Assembly: GCA_030272585.1 (NCBI GenBank) | Contig: BSYQ01000008.1 | Location: 558,001-622,000 of the forward strand | DNA: 64,000 nt | Direction of reading: 5' to 3' | From: Bryopsis sp. KO-2023 | Taxonomy: Eukaryota > Chlorophyta > Ulvophyceae > Bryopsidales > Bryopsidaceae | Shown: positions 12,301 through 23,914 of the stretch, piece after piece | Numbering within the stretch: the stretch's first letter is position 1 | Layout of the letters: the number at the start of each line of letters is the position of its first letter | The notes under the pieces: model-generated | Told to the model about the DNA's origin: nothing | Seen by the model: only the letters and a program-made list of their open reading frames with translations | Databases searched by the model: none | Position numbers and translations under genes: made by a program

Positions 12301-13254
12301 TGCTATGGAGTCGAACGGAAAGGGGGTGGATTTGTTTGGAAAACCTTTGGCTTATGAGGCTGGGGAGGTCGATTTTGGTGAGCCCGGGACGAACGGGCAG
12401 CATTCCTTCTACCAGCTCATTCACCAGGGCCGAGTCGTCCCCTGTGACTTCATTGGAATCGTTCGCTCTCAACAGAGTGTATATCTGAAGGACGAAATCG
12501 TTTCAAACCACGATGAGCTCATGTCCAACTTTTTTGCTCAGGTGAACCTGGGAAGTCTATTTTCCATTGTTGGATTCTTTTGTGGAAGAAAGTTAAGATG
12601 TGCCAGCCGCGTTGTTTGAAGAAATGATATTTTCATATCGGCATTTCGTATCCAAATTAGGCTTTTCTTGGATGCAGATCACCCTCGACTAAAAAATGTT
12701 GACTAAATGGAGCTCTCCACATGATTTCCCCATCTGTCCAGATTTTTTTGTCCGTTATGGGCTGGATTTATAGAGTGAAACCTGACCAACTGGTTGTTCT
12801 GCTTTCCCCGACGCAGGCTGATGCCTTGGCCTACGGCAAGACCCCCAACCAGCTTCGAGCTGAAGGTGTACCAGATCACCTGATCCCACACAAGACTTTC
12901 ACCGGAAACCGCCCCTCGCTGTCCGTGATGCTCTTGGAATTGAATGCCTATGCTGTCGGACAGTTGCTTGCGCTGTACGAACATCGAGTTGCGGTGCAAG
13001 GGTTCATCTGGGGAATCAACTCGTTTGATCAGTGGGGAGTGGAGCTGGGAAAGGTGCTGGCCAGCAAAGTGCGGTCCATCATGAATGTCACTCGAACTCA
13101 GGATCGAAAAGTGAGGACGGACGATGGGTTCAACTACTCCACGACTCGCTTGATTAACAAATATCTTGCAGGAAAGAATCGTCTGGTGTACCCAGAGCCC
13201 AAAGATGTTTTCCCTGTGGATATTCTCAATGCCAAGGAGAAGAATAAGGAGTAG
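9331..13254 (+). CDS. GPI: Glucose-6-phosphate isomerase, plant cytosolic type
   Basis: The enzyme interconverts glucose 6-phosphate and fructose 6-phosphate. Nine exons join in phase: 9331-9333, 9627-9742, 9881-9992, 10484-10612, 10904-11091, 11362-11561, 11807-12135, 12266-12541 and 12817-13254, giving 596 residues. The first exon is only the ATG, followed at once by a GTGAGT donor. Both family signatures are present: [14 protein letters not shown] in exon 7 and [13 protein letters not shown] in exon 9. Also visible are [10 protein letters not shown] and [16 protein letters not shown] in the sugar-phosphate-binding SIS region, and [12 protein letters not shown]. The length and near-continuous similarity to plant cytosolic isomerases, with no leader resembling a transit peptide, suggest a cytosolic enzyme of glycolysis and sucrose metabolism. 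Exons 2-9 are secure; the one-codon exon 1 is inferred. Confidence 0.95.
10000..10049 (+). repeat. Perfect tandem duplication, 2 x 25 bp, in an intron
   Basis: The unit begins AGAGAGAAAATATATGG and occurs twice in direct succession, just inside the third intron of the isomerase gene. Confidence 0.85.
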
Positions 13255-14620
13255 GGGGCTGTTAGAGATCCGTTGACCAGAAATCTCTTATCAGATTTGA
13301 TGGGACCTGCCTGAAGTGGGGGAAGAAAACTTGCCTGTGAAGCCGAGTTGGGCGTTTGGATTTTGCACGTGGAATTGGTTTTTGGTTTTTGACATTTTGT
13401 TCTTATGCCCATATCATTGTGGAGAATGTCTTTTTGAGGGAATGGTGGAGTTGTGTGTCCGATCCGCCATGAATTTTTGTTGATGAAAAATGATGGTAAT
13501 ATGATGGTATATGATGGATTTCATGTGATCCATGTGTGTCTCACAGATAGAATGTTCGATAGAACGTCCGCATGCAAGTTCCCCCATGCAACTCCCCCCT
13601 GAATAGAATCCCTTGAAAAGAAAAGTAAAATGGCGAACAATCTATGTTTGGACCCAGAAAATACTTGTCAAGCGAAGCTAACATGCCACCATTCATTACT
13701 ACCAGAGCGTGAGGTGGGGCGGCGACAGTCCTCAAATTTAGACAACACTGCGCTCCTCAACAATTGAATCAAAAGAGAGCTCACAGATACCCAAAAAGAA
13801 TCCATGATCCGGTTGCCATATATATTTATATATCCCTTAGAATGAAGTCATTTTGCCTGATAGAACCTGACTTGAAAGATCCTTGGGAGTAGCCCATCAC
13901 TGTTGGGCCAACAACGACAATGATCACACAACAACATCGCTATTTAACAAAAGTTGAATGGAATGGATCCTTGGTTTCGCCATTTTTGCGGCGTTCACGC
14001 CCCACAAAGGCTCCTGTTGGTGGGTGCAAAATCCTGTACCACACATTTTGGTACAGTGAGGTTCACAATTTTATCAAAACACAGGCCCAGCGAACGTGGG
14101 AGAGATGGGTGGTGTGGTCTTTCTCGACGTTTTGGAGGTTGATGACCACTCTATGGATTGCCCAACCCCACCCCACTGCTTTTTCACAACACGAATGCAG
14201 TATTCAATCCATTATACTTTTCGTTGTTCCTCGGCAACAGAAGTAAAGCAATGTTAGTATCTGTCGAGCGGTTTACAGAAATTGAATGGAAAGCCAATAC
14301 ACACACACATCCACACTGTAACGGACTGCAAACAGAGTGTGGATACTAGCTATCCACCCCACAATTCTTTTTCTGAGCAACATTTTGCAGAACCCTACAC
14401 CCCAAACCCTCAGCCACCACCTTGTTTTCTTTCAGTTCAAGTTTATCCTCCTTGAAGCAAAATACACCGACCCTCACGGCTGATCTTCCCCCCCCTCACT
14501 GTATATAAGATGAGAACCCCAAGCCTGGATGCCTGCTAATATCAGGTCCCAAATCCCTCGAAATCTCCATCGACCCCCCCCCCCCCCCTTTTCGTCCCAC
14601 CCAAAACCATGAGCAACCTG
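13255..14620. other. Intergenic region between convergent genes
   Basis: This region lies between the 3' ends of the isomerase and RPN2 genes. It contains AT-rich stretches (for example 13820-13838) and a C run near 14576-14587 that is G-rich on the RPN2 sense strand. I see no gene, RNA gene or repeat worth naming. Confidence 0.6.
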
Positions 14621-17512
14621 TTATGGAGGAGTGTATTCGAAAGGCTCAGGGGGTGCAGGCTCATCCTCAGAGCCATCAACACCTCCATCAGTCTTTTCCC
14701 CCTCCTTATCCCCTCCAATCAATTCTACTGGTTCCCCTGGCTGCATGTCCTTCAGGATCAGAATTCCAACTTGGGCTCCCTGCTTTATTGGCACCCATCG
14801 AGAATCTTCCAAAAACCTGACATACTTCTCCTGATTGGGCACCACACGGGCAGGGTTTTTCAACAAATGGGAATCTGGCTCCGCCTCAGGTTTCTCCTGT
14901 GGTTTGCTGGGTTCCGGCTCGTCCAATTCCATCGCCCCTGAGTCTGACGGTTCATTTTCGCTTGTGGAGGGCCCCTGACCACCCTTCGCCTTACGCTTTT
15001 CCTGCTCCTTTTTCCTAGCCCTCTCTTTGGCACGAACCGTGGTCGACAAGACAGCTGTGGGCAGTTTTGCAGTCTGCTGGCTGGTTTCCTCCGTCACCGG
15101 TACGGGATACGCATACAGTGATTTCTTGCACTCACACAGAATATCGAATTTTGGCAGGTCCAGGTCTCCATTCAGCCCGATCATGACGGTGGGGTGGAAA
15201 GCCAGACTCAAGAAGTAGGAGAGGGGGTACCAGTACCAGTACTGGGTGAAAATAGCCAGACCGATCACAGACGTCCTCCTGAAATGCCCTGAGTGCGACC
15301 TCAGACCAATAGTGACATTCCTTCCACCAGCATCCAATATCCCAGCAGCCATGATTGCCCCCATTCGGCACATCATTTCCTCCCCCTTGTCGTTGATAAA
15401 CTTGTTCAAGACTTTTCTGAACGAGGTCATTTGAGTCTCCGGCTGTTGAGTCAGCACCATGGCCATTGCAATCAAAGAGCCTTGTCGGACGAAATCCACA
15501 GCGTCTGACAGCATGGGGGTCAACAAATCCACGGCGTCTTTCAGCCCGGTTCCAGCACATGCGATTCCGACAGCCATCGCTGAACCGTACCTCACGTGGG
15601 GGTTGTACGATTCCGCAAGCAACGAAACTATCCTGGGGCATTGATGGGGGACCCCCATGAGAACAAAACCCAAGCAAAGCACAGCTGCCCTCCGGACATC
15701 ATCACTCACGTCGCTGACGGCAAAATGCAACAGTTTTTGAATCGCCACGTTGTTGTCGGTTCCTCGGTACGCCAGTCCAATCACATACATTCCCCCGTAA
15801 CGGAGAATCGGATCTTGGTCGCGAGTCATTTGCTCTATCAAGGTTTCGGCACCCTCCTCTCGGCCATACATGATCAACGCGAGCCCCAACGCCACCCCTC
15901 GGATGATTTTCTCGTGCTGAGTGTCATGAGCATAGGACAGCATTTCAGTGGATTTTGCAGTTGCACTCCCAACATGTAACAGACCGAGGGCAACACCAGC
16001 AGCCTCTCCAGCTATCGCACTGTCCGAAAACAGCACATTCTTAACGTCCTCGAAAATCCCCTCATCTTCGGTGCCCAAAGCTGCGATACCCAGGCCTAAG
16101 CAAGCCCCATGCTGAATAACCTCACTCTGGGCATTCCTCAACGATTGCAGGAGGAAATCTTGAATGTCGTGGCCATGGTTAGCATGGATCAAACCCAGAG
16201 CGTACAACGCCCCCCCCTCGGAGTAGGGAGAACCCGAAGCCCCGTTTTGCGGTAAGTATGGTGCCATCAGGGCTCGACCGTTTTCCAGATGGCCCTTGTG
16301 AATAACACCCAAGCCAGCGGTTGCGCTGAATTTCGCCCAGTTGGTAGCCCGAGACAGCCAGTCGAGGTTATCTCTGAGGAAAGTGTCCACGGTGGTTCCG
16401 CAATGCATGATCGAGTTCGCCCAGACAGTGGCCGAATGACAGACCGAGTGACGAGCATCCACCATCGCTTTGACGTTCTTCAAAATCTGGAGGTCGGAGT
16501 GATTGTAGTTGTACAAAAAGTCTAAGTACAAATGGATGGGGATTTTTCCAGATATGGTATCTTTCACCCGGTTGTATTTGGTCTTGATCGCCTCTGGGAC
16601 CACCAACTGTGGGGGGGATGGTTCCAGGTCAGTGCCCTCTCCCTCGACAGGCAAGGGTTGGGCTGTTCCGGGGGCTTCCTCCACCTTCACGATGCTTTCC
16701 AGATGGCTTTGCACCTTCAAAAGGAAACTCTGGACCTCGTTCTCCACCAGGTCGAACCCAATTTGATAAGCCAACAGCATTTCCTGCTCCCCACCACGAA
16801 TCAGCTCCGCAAGGATCTTGGCCACCTCCTCGTGGTCGTTCAAAAACATGAGGCATTGGCAAATATTTACCCAATCCTTGTCGGGCACCGTGGAGTAGAG
16901 CTCCACCAAAAGCCGGAGGACTTTTTGGCGAAAGTCTCTGTTGACCACCAGCCTGTGGGAAACCCGCAATGCGTAGCTCAAGGTCGTCGTGGGATTCGGA
17001 CTCTTACGCACCACGCGTTCAAACAGATCCAACCGCCTGGATTCAAGCGCGATCCCCACTCCCTGCTCGAACTGCCCATCCTGACAACACCGATCCAACA
17101 TTCGCTCCACAATCGCCTCCAGACTGGGGTCTATCTCGACGTCCGCTTTCCCCTCCTCCACTTGACGTGTGCGCAGTTCGAAATACTGATCCAATGCTCG
17201 GGCGACCAACGTCCTGACGTATTCGCTCCCATCGTCGATGTCAAACAGCCTTCCCGCACCCAAAGCGTAGTCGAGCGAATCCTTCAGCTCACCCAAATGA
17301 TAGAACACTTTGGACAAGACCAACGCGGCGAGCTCCCGATGCGAAAACCCCTTGTCTTCATAGAGCCTTTCAACGTTGGAAATTGCGCCCGAGATCTGAA
17401 ACCAGAACTCAGGCACCACTCGATTCAGGTGTTGGAGCGCGTAGAGCTTGAGGGCCTCATCCTCCTCAGAAAGCAAGGCCAGCAGACCTGAAGAACTCGT
17501 CACTCCAGCCAT
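14621..17512 (-). CDS. RPN2: 26S proteasome regulatory subunit RPN2 (PSMD1)
   Basis: RPN2 is the large non-ATPase scaffold of the proteasome base. It contacts the ATPase ring and carries the docking site for ubiquitin receptors. The frame encodes 963 residues from ATG 17512, close to the usual length of plant RPN2. The N-terminal solenoid contains LAALVLSKVFYHLGELKDSL and EAIVERMLDRC. From about residue 380 come the proteasome/cyclosome repeats, seen as recurring blocks such as ALYALGLIHANHG, HGACLGLGIAALG, GEAAGVALGLLHVG, RGVALGLALIMYG and YGSAMAVGIACAG. The C-terminal domain has the FEILEDSRWVP-like end typical of the family (here VRFLEDSRWVPIKQGAQVG), followed by an acidic tail. The frame stays open for 63 codons upstream of the ATG, but those residues do not match the family. 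The gene has no intron, unlike most of its neighbours. Confidence 0.96.
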   Translation of the reverse strand: MAGVTSSSGLLALLSEEDEALKLYALQHLNRVVPEFWFQISGAISNVERLYEDKGFSHRELAALVLSKVFYHLGELKDSLDYALGAGRLFDIDDGSEYVRTLVARALDQYFELRTRQVEEGKADVEIDPSLEAIVERMLDRCCQDGQFEQGVGIALESRRLDLFERVVRKSPNPTTTLSYALRVSHRLVVNRDFRQKVLRLLVELYSTVPDKDWVNICQCLMFLNDHEEVAKILAELIRGGEQEMLLAYQIGFDLVENEVQSFLLKVQSHLESIVKVEEAPGTAQPLPVEGEGTDLEPSPPQLVVPEAIKTKYNRVKDTISGKIPIHLYLDFLYNYNHSDLQILKNVKAMVDARHSVCHSATVWANSIMHCGTTVDTFLRDNLDWLSRATNWAKFSATAGLGVIHKGHLENGRALMAPYLPQNGASGSPYSEGGALYALGLIHANHGHDIQDFLLQSLRNAQSEVIQHGACLGLGIAALGTEDEGIFEDVKNVLFSDSAIAGEAAGVALGLLHVGSATAKSTEMLSYAHDTQHEKIIRGVALGLALIMYGREEGAETLIEQMTRDQDPILRYGGMYVIGLAYRGTDNNVAIQKLLHFAVSDVSDDVRRAAVLCLGFVLMGVPHQCPRIVSLLAESYNPHVRYGSAMAVGIACAGTGLKDAVDLLTPMLSDAVDFVRQGSLIAMAMVLTQQPETQMTSFRKVLNKFINDKGEEMMCRMGAIMAAGILDAGGRNVTIGLRSHSGHFRRTSVIGLAIFTQYWYWYPLSYFLSLAFHPTVMIGLNGDLDLPKFDILCECKKSLYAYPVPVTEETSQQTAKLPTAVLSTTVRAKERARKKEQEKRKAKGGQGPSTSENEPSDSGAMELDEPEPSKPQEKPEAEPDSHLLKNPARVVPNQEKYVRFLEDSRWVPIKQGAQVGILILKDMQPGEPVELIGGDKEGEKTDGGVDGSEDEPAPPEPFEYTPP

Positions 17513-20028
17513 AAAAGAAATCAAAATATATCGTTCAAAAGTAGCCCTTCCGTTTTCTGGCTGTTGCGATGTTGTTTTGCAGCCGTGTGTCGTGCACACG
17601 GAGGGGTGGGGTGAGTCACACTCGGATTCTGGCGCACCCTGAAACGATCCAAGCCCATTAACGCCGTTACATAATGGTATGATGTTCGGCAAGGATTGCA
17701 AGGATACAGGGTGGTTGGTGGTTTTACAGGTTCATGTGTAATAATCTCACATTTGCTCGAACAAAGTTTGTGAACATGTGCCCTTGCGTCCGGGGTTTCT
17801 TTTCCTCAAACGATACACTTTGTCCTGACTTTTCACTCTTTTTGCTGCTTTTATTTTTAGCAGTAAGCAAAGTGAAAAGTGGAAAGAAAAGTTGCCCAGA
17901 GTTGGGATAGGTCACACATCCACAAGAGGAGCAAAAATACAGAAGACTCAAATGCTGCGAATTTTTTCCAACCACATTCATTCAAAATCTATTTATACGC
18001 TTGGAAGCCAAATGCTGCAGTGTCCTGCCATCTTATATGCTAGTTGGTAAAACCTTTCTAGATTCAACCGTCAACACAAACCACACACGACTTGCTTATT
18101 GCACTTTAATCACACGAGCTGTGATGCTGAAAAGAAATGAAACTCAAATAGCAGAGCACATGAATTATCTGACACAATCCATAGCAGCCTAATGGGTACA
18201 GTAGCTCTGAAAATTCGTCATATTCCTCCCAAGGGTTGAGACAATAATAATAATATATATAGATTTATTTCTCTGATAAATGAACCCCAGTTTGACCTTG
18301 AAACAAGACTTGAGGCACAGAGACCTTGCTCATGATGATGATCTCATGAAGACAATTGACGTGTCCATGACACACATAGCTCAGGAGTGTATGTGAGAAC
18401 ATACATATACCTACAGTTGAGTTTTGGAGCTGTACTCTACTAGAAGTTTCCAAAAAACTCCTCACAATCCCTGTCGCTTGCTCATTTATCAGAGTGCTAT
18501 GCCACAGCAATGGGTTTTGTCATGCTTTGAAATCCAAAAATATCCAAAAATTTTGTGCAAGAGCAAGGCAAATTTGACAAAGTGCTGGATAACTTCAGCA
18601 ACAAAATGCAGAACACGATGAGAGTTGGAGTCGAACCAATTGTGCAAAATCTAGCACAAAGCCAAATCTCATCAGAGGTTTCAGTTACGCTTTTTTTGAC
18701 TTTACTCCATCTAATCACACACATACCACAGACTGCTCGAGCATCTCTTGCTGCTTTGCTAGAGATCAAACTCAAAACCACACATTTTGCCATGCCAACA
18801 TTCAGCCTGCTGTCTGCCTACCTGCAGATGAAAGAAATCAAGAGGAGCAGCAGAGCAAACATGCAAATCCAGATTGACCACATGCTGCTGTGCTGGAGCA
18901 AAACCCAGACCTCTTGGGACATTGTAGATTAACTGTAGGTAGTAATACACCATGGCACCTCCAATTTTGCCAGTCACAGTTTTACTTTCAAGTGAGAGTA
19001 TCTGCAGCTTGAGGGACGAATATCAAAACCTCCGAGAAAACACAGGCGCGGCGCGGTAGCCGTGCAAGCAGACGCGTGCAAACCACTGCGATGCGGTTCA
19101 ACTCATCACCGCTAGGCAAGAATGAGGTTGAGATGGATGCAGCACTCTTCCTGTGTTTTTCCAAGGTGGTCACCCTGCCGCGGCACGACGAAAACACACA
19201 AACACACACAAAAAAGGCCTGCCTAGGTCTTATTTGTCAGTTTCACTTCACCGCGCGTCTATCAAATTAAAAGGACGGGCAGGGGCATCAAGAGCTACAA
19301 GTTGAAAGAAACCAACGGCTGCAAGAAAGGGCGCGAAACCAGGCGATGTGCAAGCAAATTCATGGCACAACAGAAAACGCCACGAAAACGACCTGAAACT
19401 TTGTCCAAGTCACGGAGGACCTCATACTGCAATATGCTTCCCACAAAAATTGTCGGCGGTACCGTGTGCTCTCGAGCCGCAAAAAAAGACCTGTGGCTTC
19501 CTGCAGCCATCGCCGTTTGACTCACGCCACCGCATCTCGGCCCCAACCGCTCCAAAGACATTCCACGGCGCGAGAGAGACGCACGCGAAAAGCTTTTCGG
19601 CAGGGGCTGGCCTTTTTGTATGCTTCGCCGAAAATAGCACACGCGAGCAAAAAGAGCAGTGCTACCTCGGAAAAATTGTCCTAGGTGGCGAAACACGAAC
19701 ACCAAACTGTCATCCTATGACAGAAGGTTCAAAAACCGAAAAATGGCCCCCTGTCACATCACGACTCTGGAGGTCGATCAAAGGTGGGCAGAATATCTTC
19801 AACGAACTGTTCCGCAACTGCAAACGAATAGCTGTCAATGCCCCGTTTTTAGGCGGCGGTCAAGGTGGTTCGTGAAACCGTTGCTAGGCGGTTGGCGAAC
19901 TGCCGAGTATTTGTTCGAGCGTCGTGACGCTGAGACCAGGCATAGGAATAACTTTTTTCTTGAGTGGTTATTGGTTTGCTCGAGCGAGAGTTTGAATCAT
20001 TTCATTGAGTTTGAAGGTCACGGGCAAT
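17513..20028. other. Divergent intergenic region, no supported gene
   Basis: This 2.5 kb lies between the RPN2 start (minus) and the SAP30-like start (plus). It includes a 13-bp inverted repeat pair (18271-18283 and 18482-18494), a tRNA-like fold at 18617-18673 and an open frame from a GTG at 18555 to 18932 on the plus strand. The part from about 19.0 kb is richer in G+C and likely contains the SAP30-like gene's promoter. Confidence 0.55.
18271..18494. repeat. Possible small inverted-repeat element, 224 bp
   Basis: Perfect 13-bp inverted ends (CTCTGATAAATGA and its complement) bound a 224-bp AT-rich segment. I see no convincing target duplication, so this may be a decayed MITE or chance. Confidence 0.25.
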
Positions 20029-20781
20029 ATGTCTGGCAAGACGGAGGGTCATCGAGTCGAGTATGCGAGATTTCACACGATTCCGCGCAGCATGAATGGG
20101 GAATATTATCAGGATGAAAAGAACGAGGGGACTGAGAGTTCGAGCGAGCTTGAAAGACTGCGATGCCCCCGTCTCGATACCAATAGAGAGCCAGCGGACA
20201 AGCAAGTGGACGTGCTCCCACTCAACAGTCGCGTCCGGGTCATAGGAAATAAACGTACCAGTCCATCTCTGGTCGGGAAAGTCGGACTCGTGGTGAAAAC
20301 GGCCTGTTTGGGCGGCTGGCACAAGCTCAAGATGGACAGCGGCAAAAGCGTGAAAGTGCAGCGCAACGGCTTGGATGTTCTGGAGTGGGGAAACGGTGAG
20401 AAGCCGGAGGATATGAGCGACTCGGACGATTTTATCGAAGAGCGTCGTCGCTGTTTGGATATGGAGAAATGCGAGCGCGAGGCTGCGGCAATGCTGCCCC
20501 TCGCGCGCTCGACGAGGACCCGGAAGAGGGGCTTCGAGTCGTATTATTCTTGCCGCAGCGTTCGACAGGAATCCGAGGGGAGCCGAAGTCCCGGTGGCAC
20601 GGACTTCTCCAAGCTAGAAGTGCCTACGCTCCGTCGCTTTCTCCGGACCTTCCACAAGCCTTTCCCGCCAAACGCGTCAAGGGGATTAATGACGAGTCTG
20701 GCCTGCGACCATTTCATCACGCAGGATGTCGACGAAGTCCAAGTGGCGATCGACATGTGCCGCAAGCGTCGCAGGCTTTGA
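20029..20781 (+). CDS. SAP30-like subunit of the Sin3 histone deacetylase complex
   Basis: The frame gives 250 residues from the first ATG (20029). The C-terminal 60 residues (about 190-250) match the SAP30 Sin3-binding domain: DFSKLEVPTLRRFLRTF, an FPPN turn, then ACDHFITQDVDEVQVAIDM and a final basic RKRRRL. SAP30 and its plant relatives (AFR1/AFR2 of Arabidopsis) bridge Sin3 to histone deacetylases in the nucleus. A middle segment (about residues 62-115) reads NSRVRVIGNKRTSPSLVGKV then GGWHKLKMDSGKSVKVQRN, which looks like a small SH3-like or KOW-type barrel; SAP30-family proteins carry a nucleic-acid-binding part before the Sin3 domain. The linker is acidic then basic. The gene is intronless. 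The Sin3-binding assignment is from remembered family sequence, and the middle domain is a weaker call. Confidence 0.75.
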   Translation: MSGKTEGHRVEYARFHTIPRSMNGEYYQDEKNEGTESSSELERLRCPRLDTNREPADKQVDVLPLNSRVRVIGNKRTSPSLVGKVGLVVKTACLGGWHKLKMDSGKSVKVQRNGLDVLEWGNGEKPEDMSDSDDFIEERRRCLDMEKCEREAAAMLPLARSTRTRKRGFESYYSCRSVRQESEGSRSPGGTDFSKLEVPTLRRFLRTFHKPFPPNASRGLMTSLACDHFITQDVDEVQVAIDMCRKRRRL

Positions 20782-23700
20782 AAAAGCGATGTCCGCCATG
20801 CGTCTCGGAATTCGACCGAAGGGGGGGAGGAAGGAAAAACACGCTGCGGAATTCTGAGAGAGAAAAAAAGAGTGATTGAGAGCGGGTCAAAAAAAAAAAA
20901 AGAGTGTGAGAAAAAAAAGCACGCAAATTTCTAGGTTTACGCGCGCGATTGGAACAGGGTGTAACACGTGAACGTAGCAAAATGCAGTGGTTTTTTTTTT
21001 TTTTTGCAAAATTTATGTGTTGCATGTGCTTTATTCCTGTGGTAGAATTTCTATTCGAAGAGAAACGCAAAAAAAGAAAAAGAAATAAAGAACAGGGGTT
21101 TGGGGGGGGGGGTAGAGGGAAGGAAAAAAAATCAAAGTTTCGCTTGGTGGTGCTGTTTTTGTCATGCATTCCAGGTGAATCTTTCAAGTTGGGGTAGGGG
21201 GGGGGAGGGAGGGGAAAAAAACACTACTTTGCATGTGCTAAACTCAAAGAATTGAAAAAAGCTTGGGAGAGGGGGGGGGGGGGGGTGGGGGGGCAAAAGA
21301 AAGGGAATTAAAAAGCTGAGGGATTTGGGGGGTTTTTTGGAATTGGGGTTATGGGAAAAAAAAGTGGGTCGAATGCTCTTTTGGTTAAAATTTGCTAATG
21401 TTGATGGGATTAAATGGACGTGAAAGAAGGGGTGATACAAAAAAAAAGGGTAAGAAAAAAAAAATGCAGAGAAAAATCAGAAAAAAAAAGAAAGGGTCAG
21501 AAGGGGGAGAAATTATAGGTTTGGACTGAACGAACCCTTTTGGGACTTTTTACATTCGCAAAAAGAAAAAAAATTACACATACATGCACAAGCAACAAAA
21601 AAAAAGGAAAAAAAAAAAAAGAAAAAAAAATCTCTCCAAGCAGATGATGTTTTTTATCCCTGTTTAGAAAAAAGGGATGAAGCGATCTCTGCCACCACTA
21701 TTTTTGAACTTCTGTTTGTTTTTTTAATCTTTTTTTTTTCCCAGAGGGATAATTGAATTTGTTGACTGACTTGCTTTTTATGTAGCTGGCAGTTTTTGCG
21801 CTCAGTCAGGCAAAATCAGCCGAGTGTGCGGTTTTGGAGGTAAAACAAAGCTGCAAAACAGCAAAACCAAAAAGGAAAAAAAAAAAAAAAAGGAAAAAAG
21901 GGAAAAAAAAAGAGAGAGATGTCGTTGGGGGATTCGCTTGGGGTATGTGCGATTCTTCGTTTCTGGGGATTTGGCAAGGGGCGATTTGAAACTTGAAAAA
22001 AGAAAACGTAGTCCCTATATAAAATCATTTTGGTGTTTATTTTCTTGTTGTGTCATTTGAGGTTCCTGTGATGTGTTAAGGTTTTTATCTTCTTTTTTTT
22101 TTCCTTATCACATTTTCTGTTCGATTTACAGACTTGGATTTTGGGGGAGAGGGGAGGGATGGGATTCGGTTGGGATAAAAAAAAAGAAAAAATATTCAAA
22201 AGACAGAGAGGGTCGAGAGGTGGGGAGAGTGTTTTCTTTATTTTTTTTTTTTCTTTTTTAGGAGTCTCCTCATCCTAATGTATTGTTCATTCACGTCAGG
22301 TCATTCGGAGATTTCTCTCTCCCTCTATTATTCATGATTTCACTGTATCGAAAAAAAAAAAAAAAAGGAATTCAAAAAACAAGATTTTACAAGGGGGAAA
22401 ATGCAAGGAAAGGAGGAAAAAAAACAGGAAGGAGGGGAGGAAAACAGGAAGGGTAGAGGGAAAAAGGGAGAGGAAGGATTTTATTTTTGTTTAAAAGGGG
22501 GTGTGAGCTGTGTTTTGATATTTGTGTGGATATGATGGTGATGATGACATTTTTTTGCTTAGTTTACCAACAGTTGATATTTTCTGGGTAGCCCACAGGA
22601 TTGTTGGGTTCGATGCCATGCAATAGAGCCCATAGAAAAAAAGGAAAGGTGAAAACCGAAAAGAAAAAACCTCGCAAGCTTTTTTTGAAAAAAACCAAAA
22701 AAAAGAAAAAGCTTGGGGGGGGGGGGTTGTAGCTGGGAACATTGGGTGTTAAATTGGCTGGGTTCTGGAGTGTAGCAAAGTCTTTTTCAATAGGGAAATA
22801 ATTGTTATCCGTCACACGATGTACTATTTTCATGTGGTAGCAGAGCAAAAAAAGAGAAAAAAAAAGGAAAAGGGAATGGACATTTTTGTGGAAGGCTCGA
22901 AAAAAAAAAATCAGAAAAGAAAAGAAAAAGGAGTTTTCAGTTGATATTTGGCGATGATGGGATGCTGTGGGTTTTTTTTGGGTGAAGTGTTGATTTGGGG
23001 GTTGTTTGCGGGGTCCGGATTGATTCGATGATGTTCGCCAAGAGTCGATAGATAAATTTTAATGACGATTGTCCATGATGTGATCTTTTTCGCTTGCCTG
23101 CATTGTTTTGCGGTGTCGATGTATTCAATCCCAGACACCGTTCCTCCAGGTATCAACTCTCTATCTACAGGTTTAATAATTTCTTCAATTTACATTACTT
23201 GAATTGAATTGTGGCACAGAACAAAAAATAAAAGCTCTCTCACGCACGTCATGCTCTGGAACACATTCCTTTGGAATCGATCTTTCAACAATGAGTTCAA
23301 CAATCAATAGTATTTCACCATAGTCCAATTATTGGGTACAAAAATGTAATATTTGATTTGGTTTGGTTTGGTTTGGTTTGGCACAAAAACCTCTAGCCAC
23401 CCCAAAGAAAACCACAATTGAGTTCAACAATTCACTTCACAAGCCTGTCGTCGCAGACCGCTCCGTCTGGTCATTTGTATTAGGTCCGACAGCGGACAAT
23501 CTCTTTTGCATGGAGGGTTTCCAGCATTTCAAAGAAGATGCCACAAAAAGTTTCTGCACCTAATGAAAACGTATGGCATCAACACCAAAGTGCGAACCTA
23601 AAAATGCGTCTAAAAGAATTTGAAAAGAAACATGTTGATATCTTTTCTGAAATTTTATTTGCGCTGGCTTTTCAAAAGCCGCAAAAGGGAATTTGCCTGC

Positions 23701-23914
23701 TCTGGGCTTTATCAAAAAGAAGGGATTTCCCTGCTTTTTTTATATACGATCATTAAACAGTTAAAAATGCTCACTTAACTTTTTGCTGGACTGACAAGTA
23801 AAATTGCGATGAGTTTGGTGTGGGCTCGTCTAATCAAACTTCAGCCTTTTGGCTGTTGGGTGGGTGGCTTTGAAAAGACGCGTATGTCCCTTCAGAAACG
23901 ATTGCAATACTTCG
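20782..23914. other. Purine-rich 3' flank and intergenic DNA
   Basis: After the SAP30-like gene the plus strand is dominated by A and G runs for about 2 kb, for example 21103-21112 and the G-rich block at 21272-21293. No gene is supported. The outer retroelement begins at 23915, directly after its CTTCG target site (23910-23914). Confidence 0.7.
23910..23914. repeat. Target-site duplication of the outer retroelement, left copy
   Basis: CTTCG here is repeated at 34930-34934, directly outside the other LTR, as expected for a 5-bp integrase-made duplication. Confidence 0.9.

Noticed and set aside
16532..17491. Plus-strand frame of 319 codons
   Set aside because: Antisense shadow of RPN2, whose family match on the other strand is clear.
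18555..18932. Plus-strand frame of 125 codons with helical composition
   Set aside because: It opens with GTG, has no recognisable domain, overlaps the tRNA-like fold and has no clear splice context. It may be a fragment, but I cannot support it as a gene.
19295..19705. Minus-strand frame of 136 codons upstream of the SAP30-like gene
   Set aside because: No domain, many Cys and Arg in shadow-like composition, and located where the promoter of the plus-strand gene should be.
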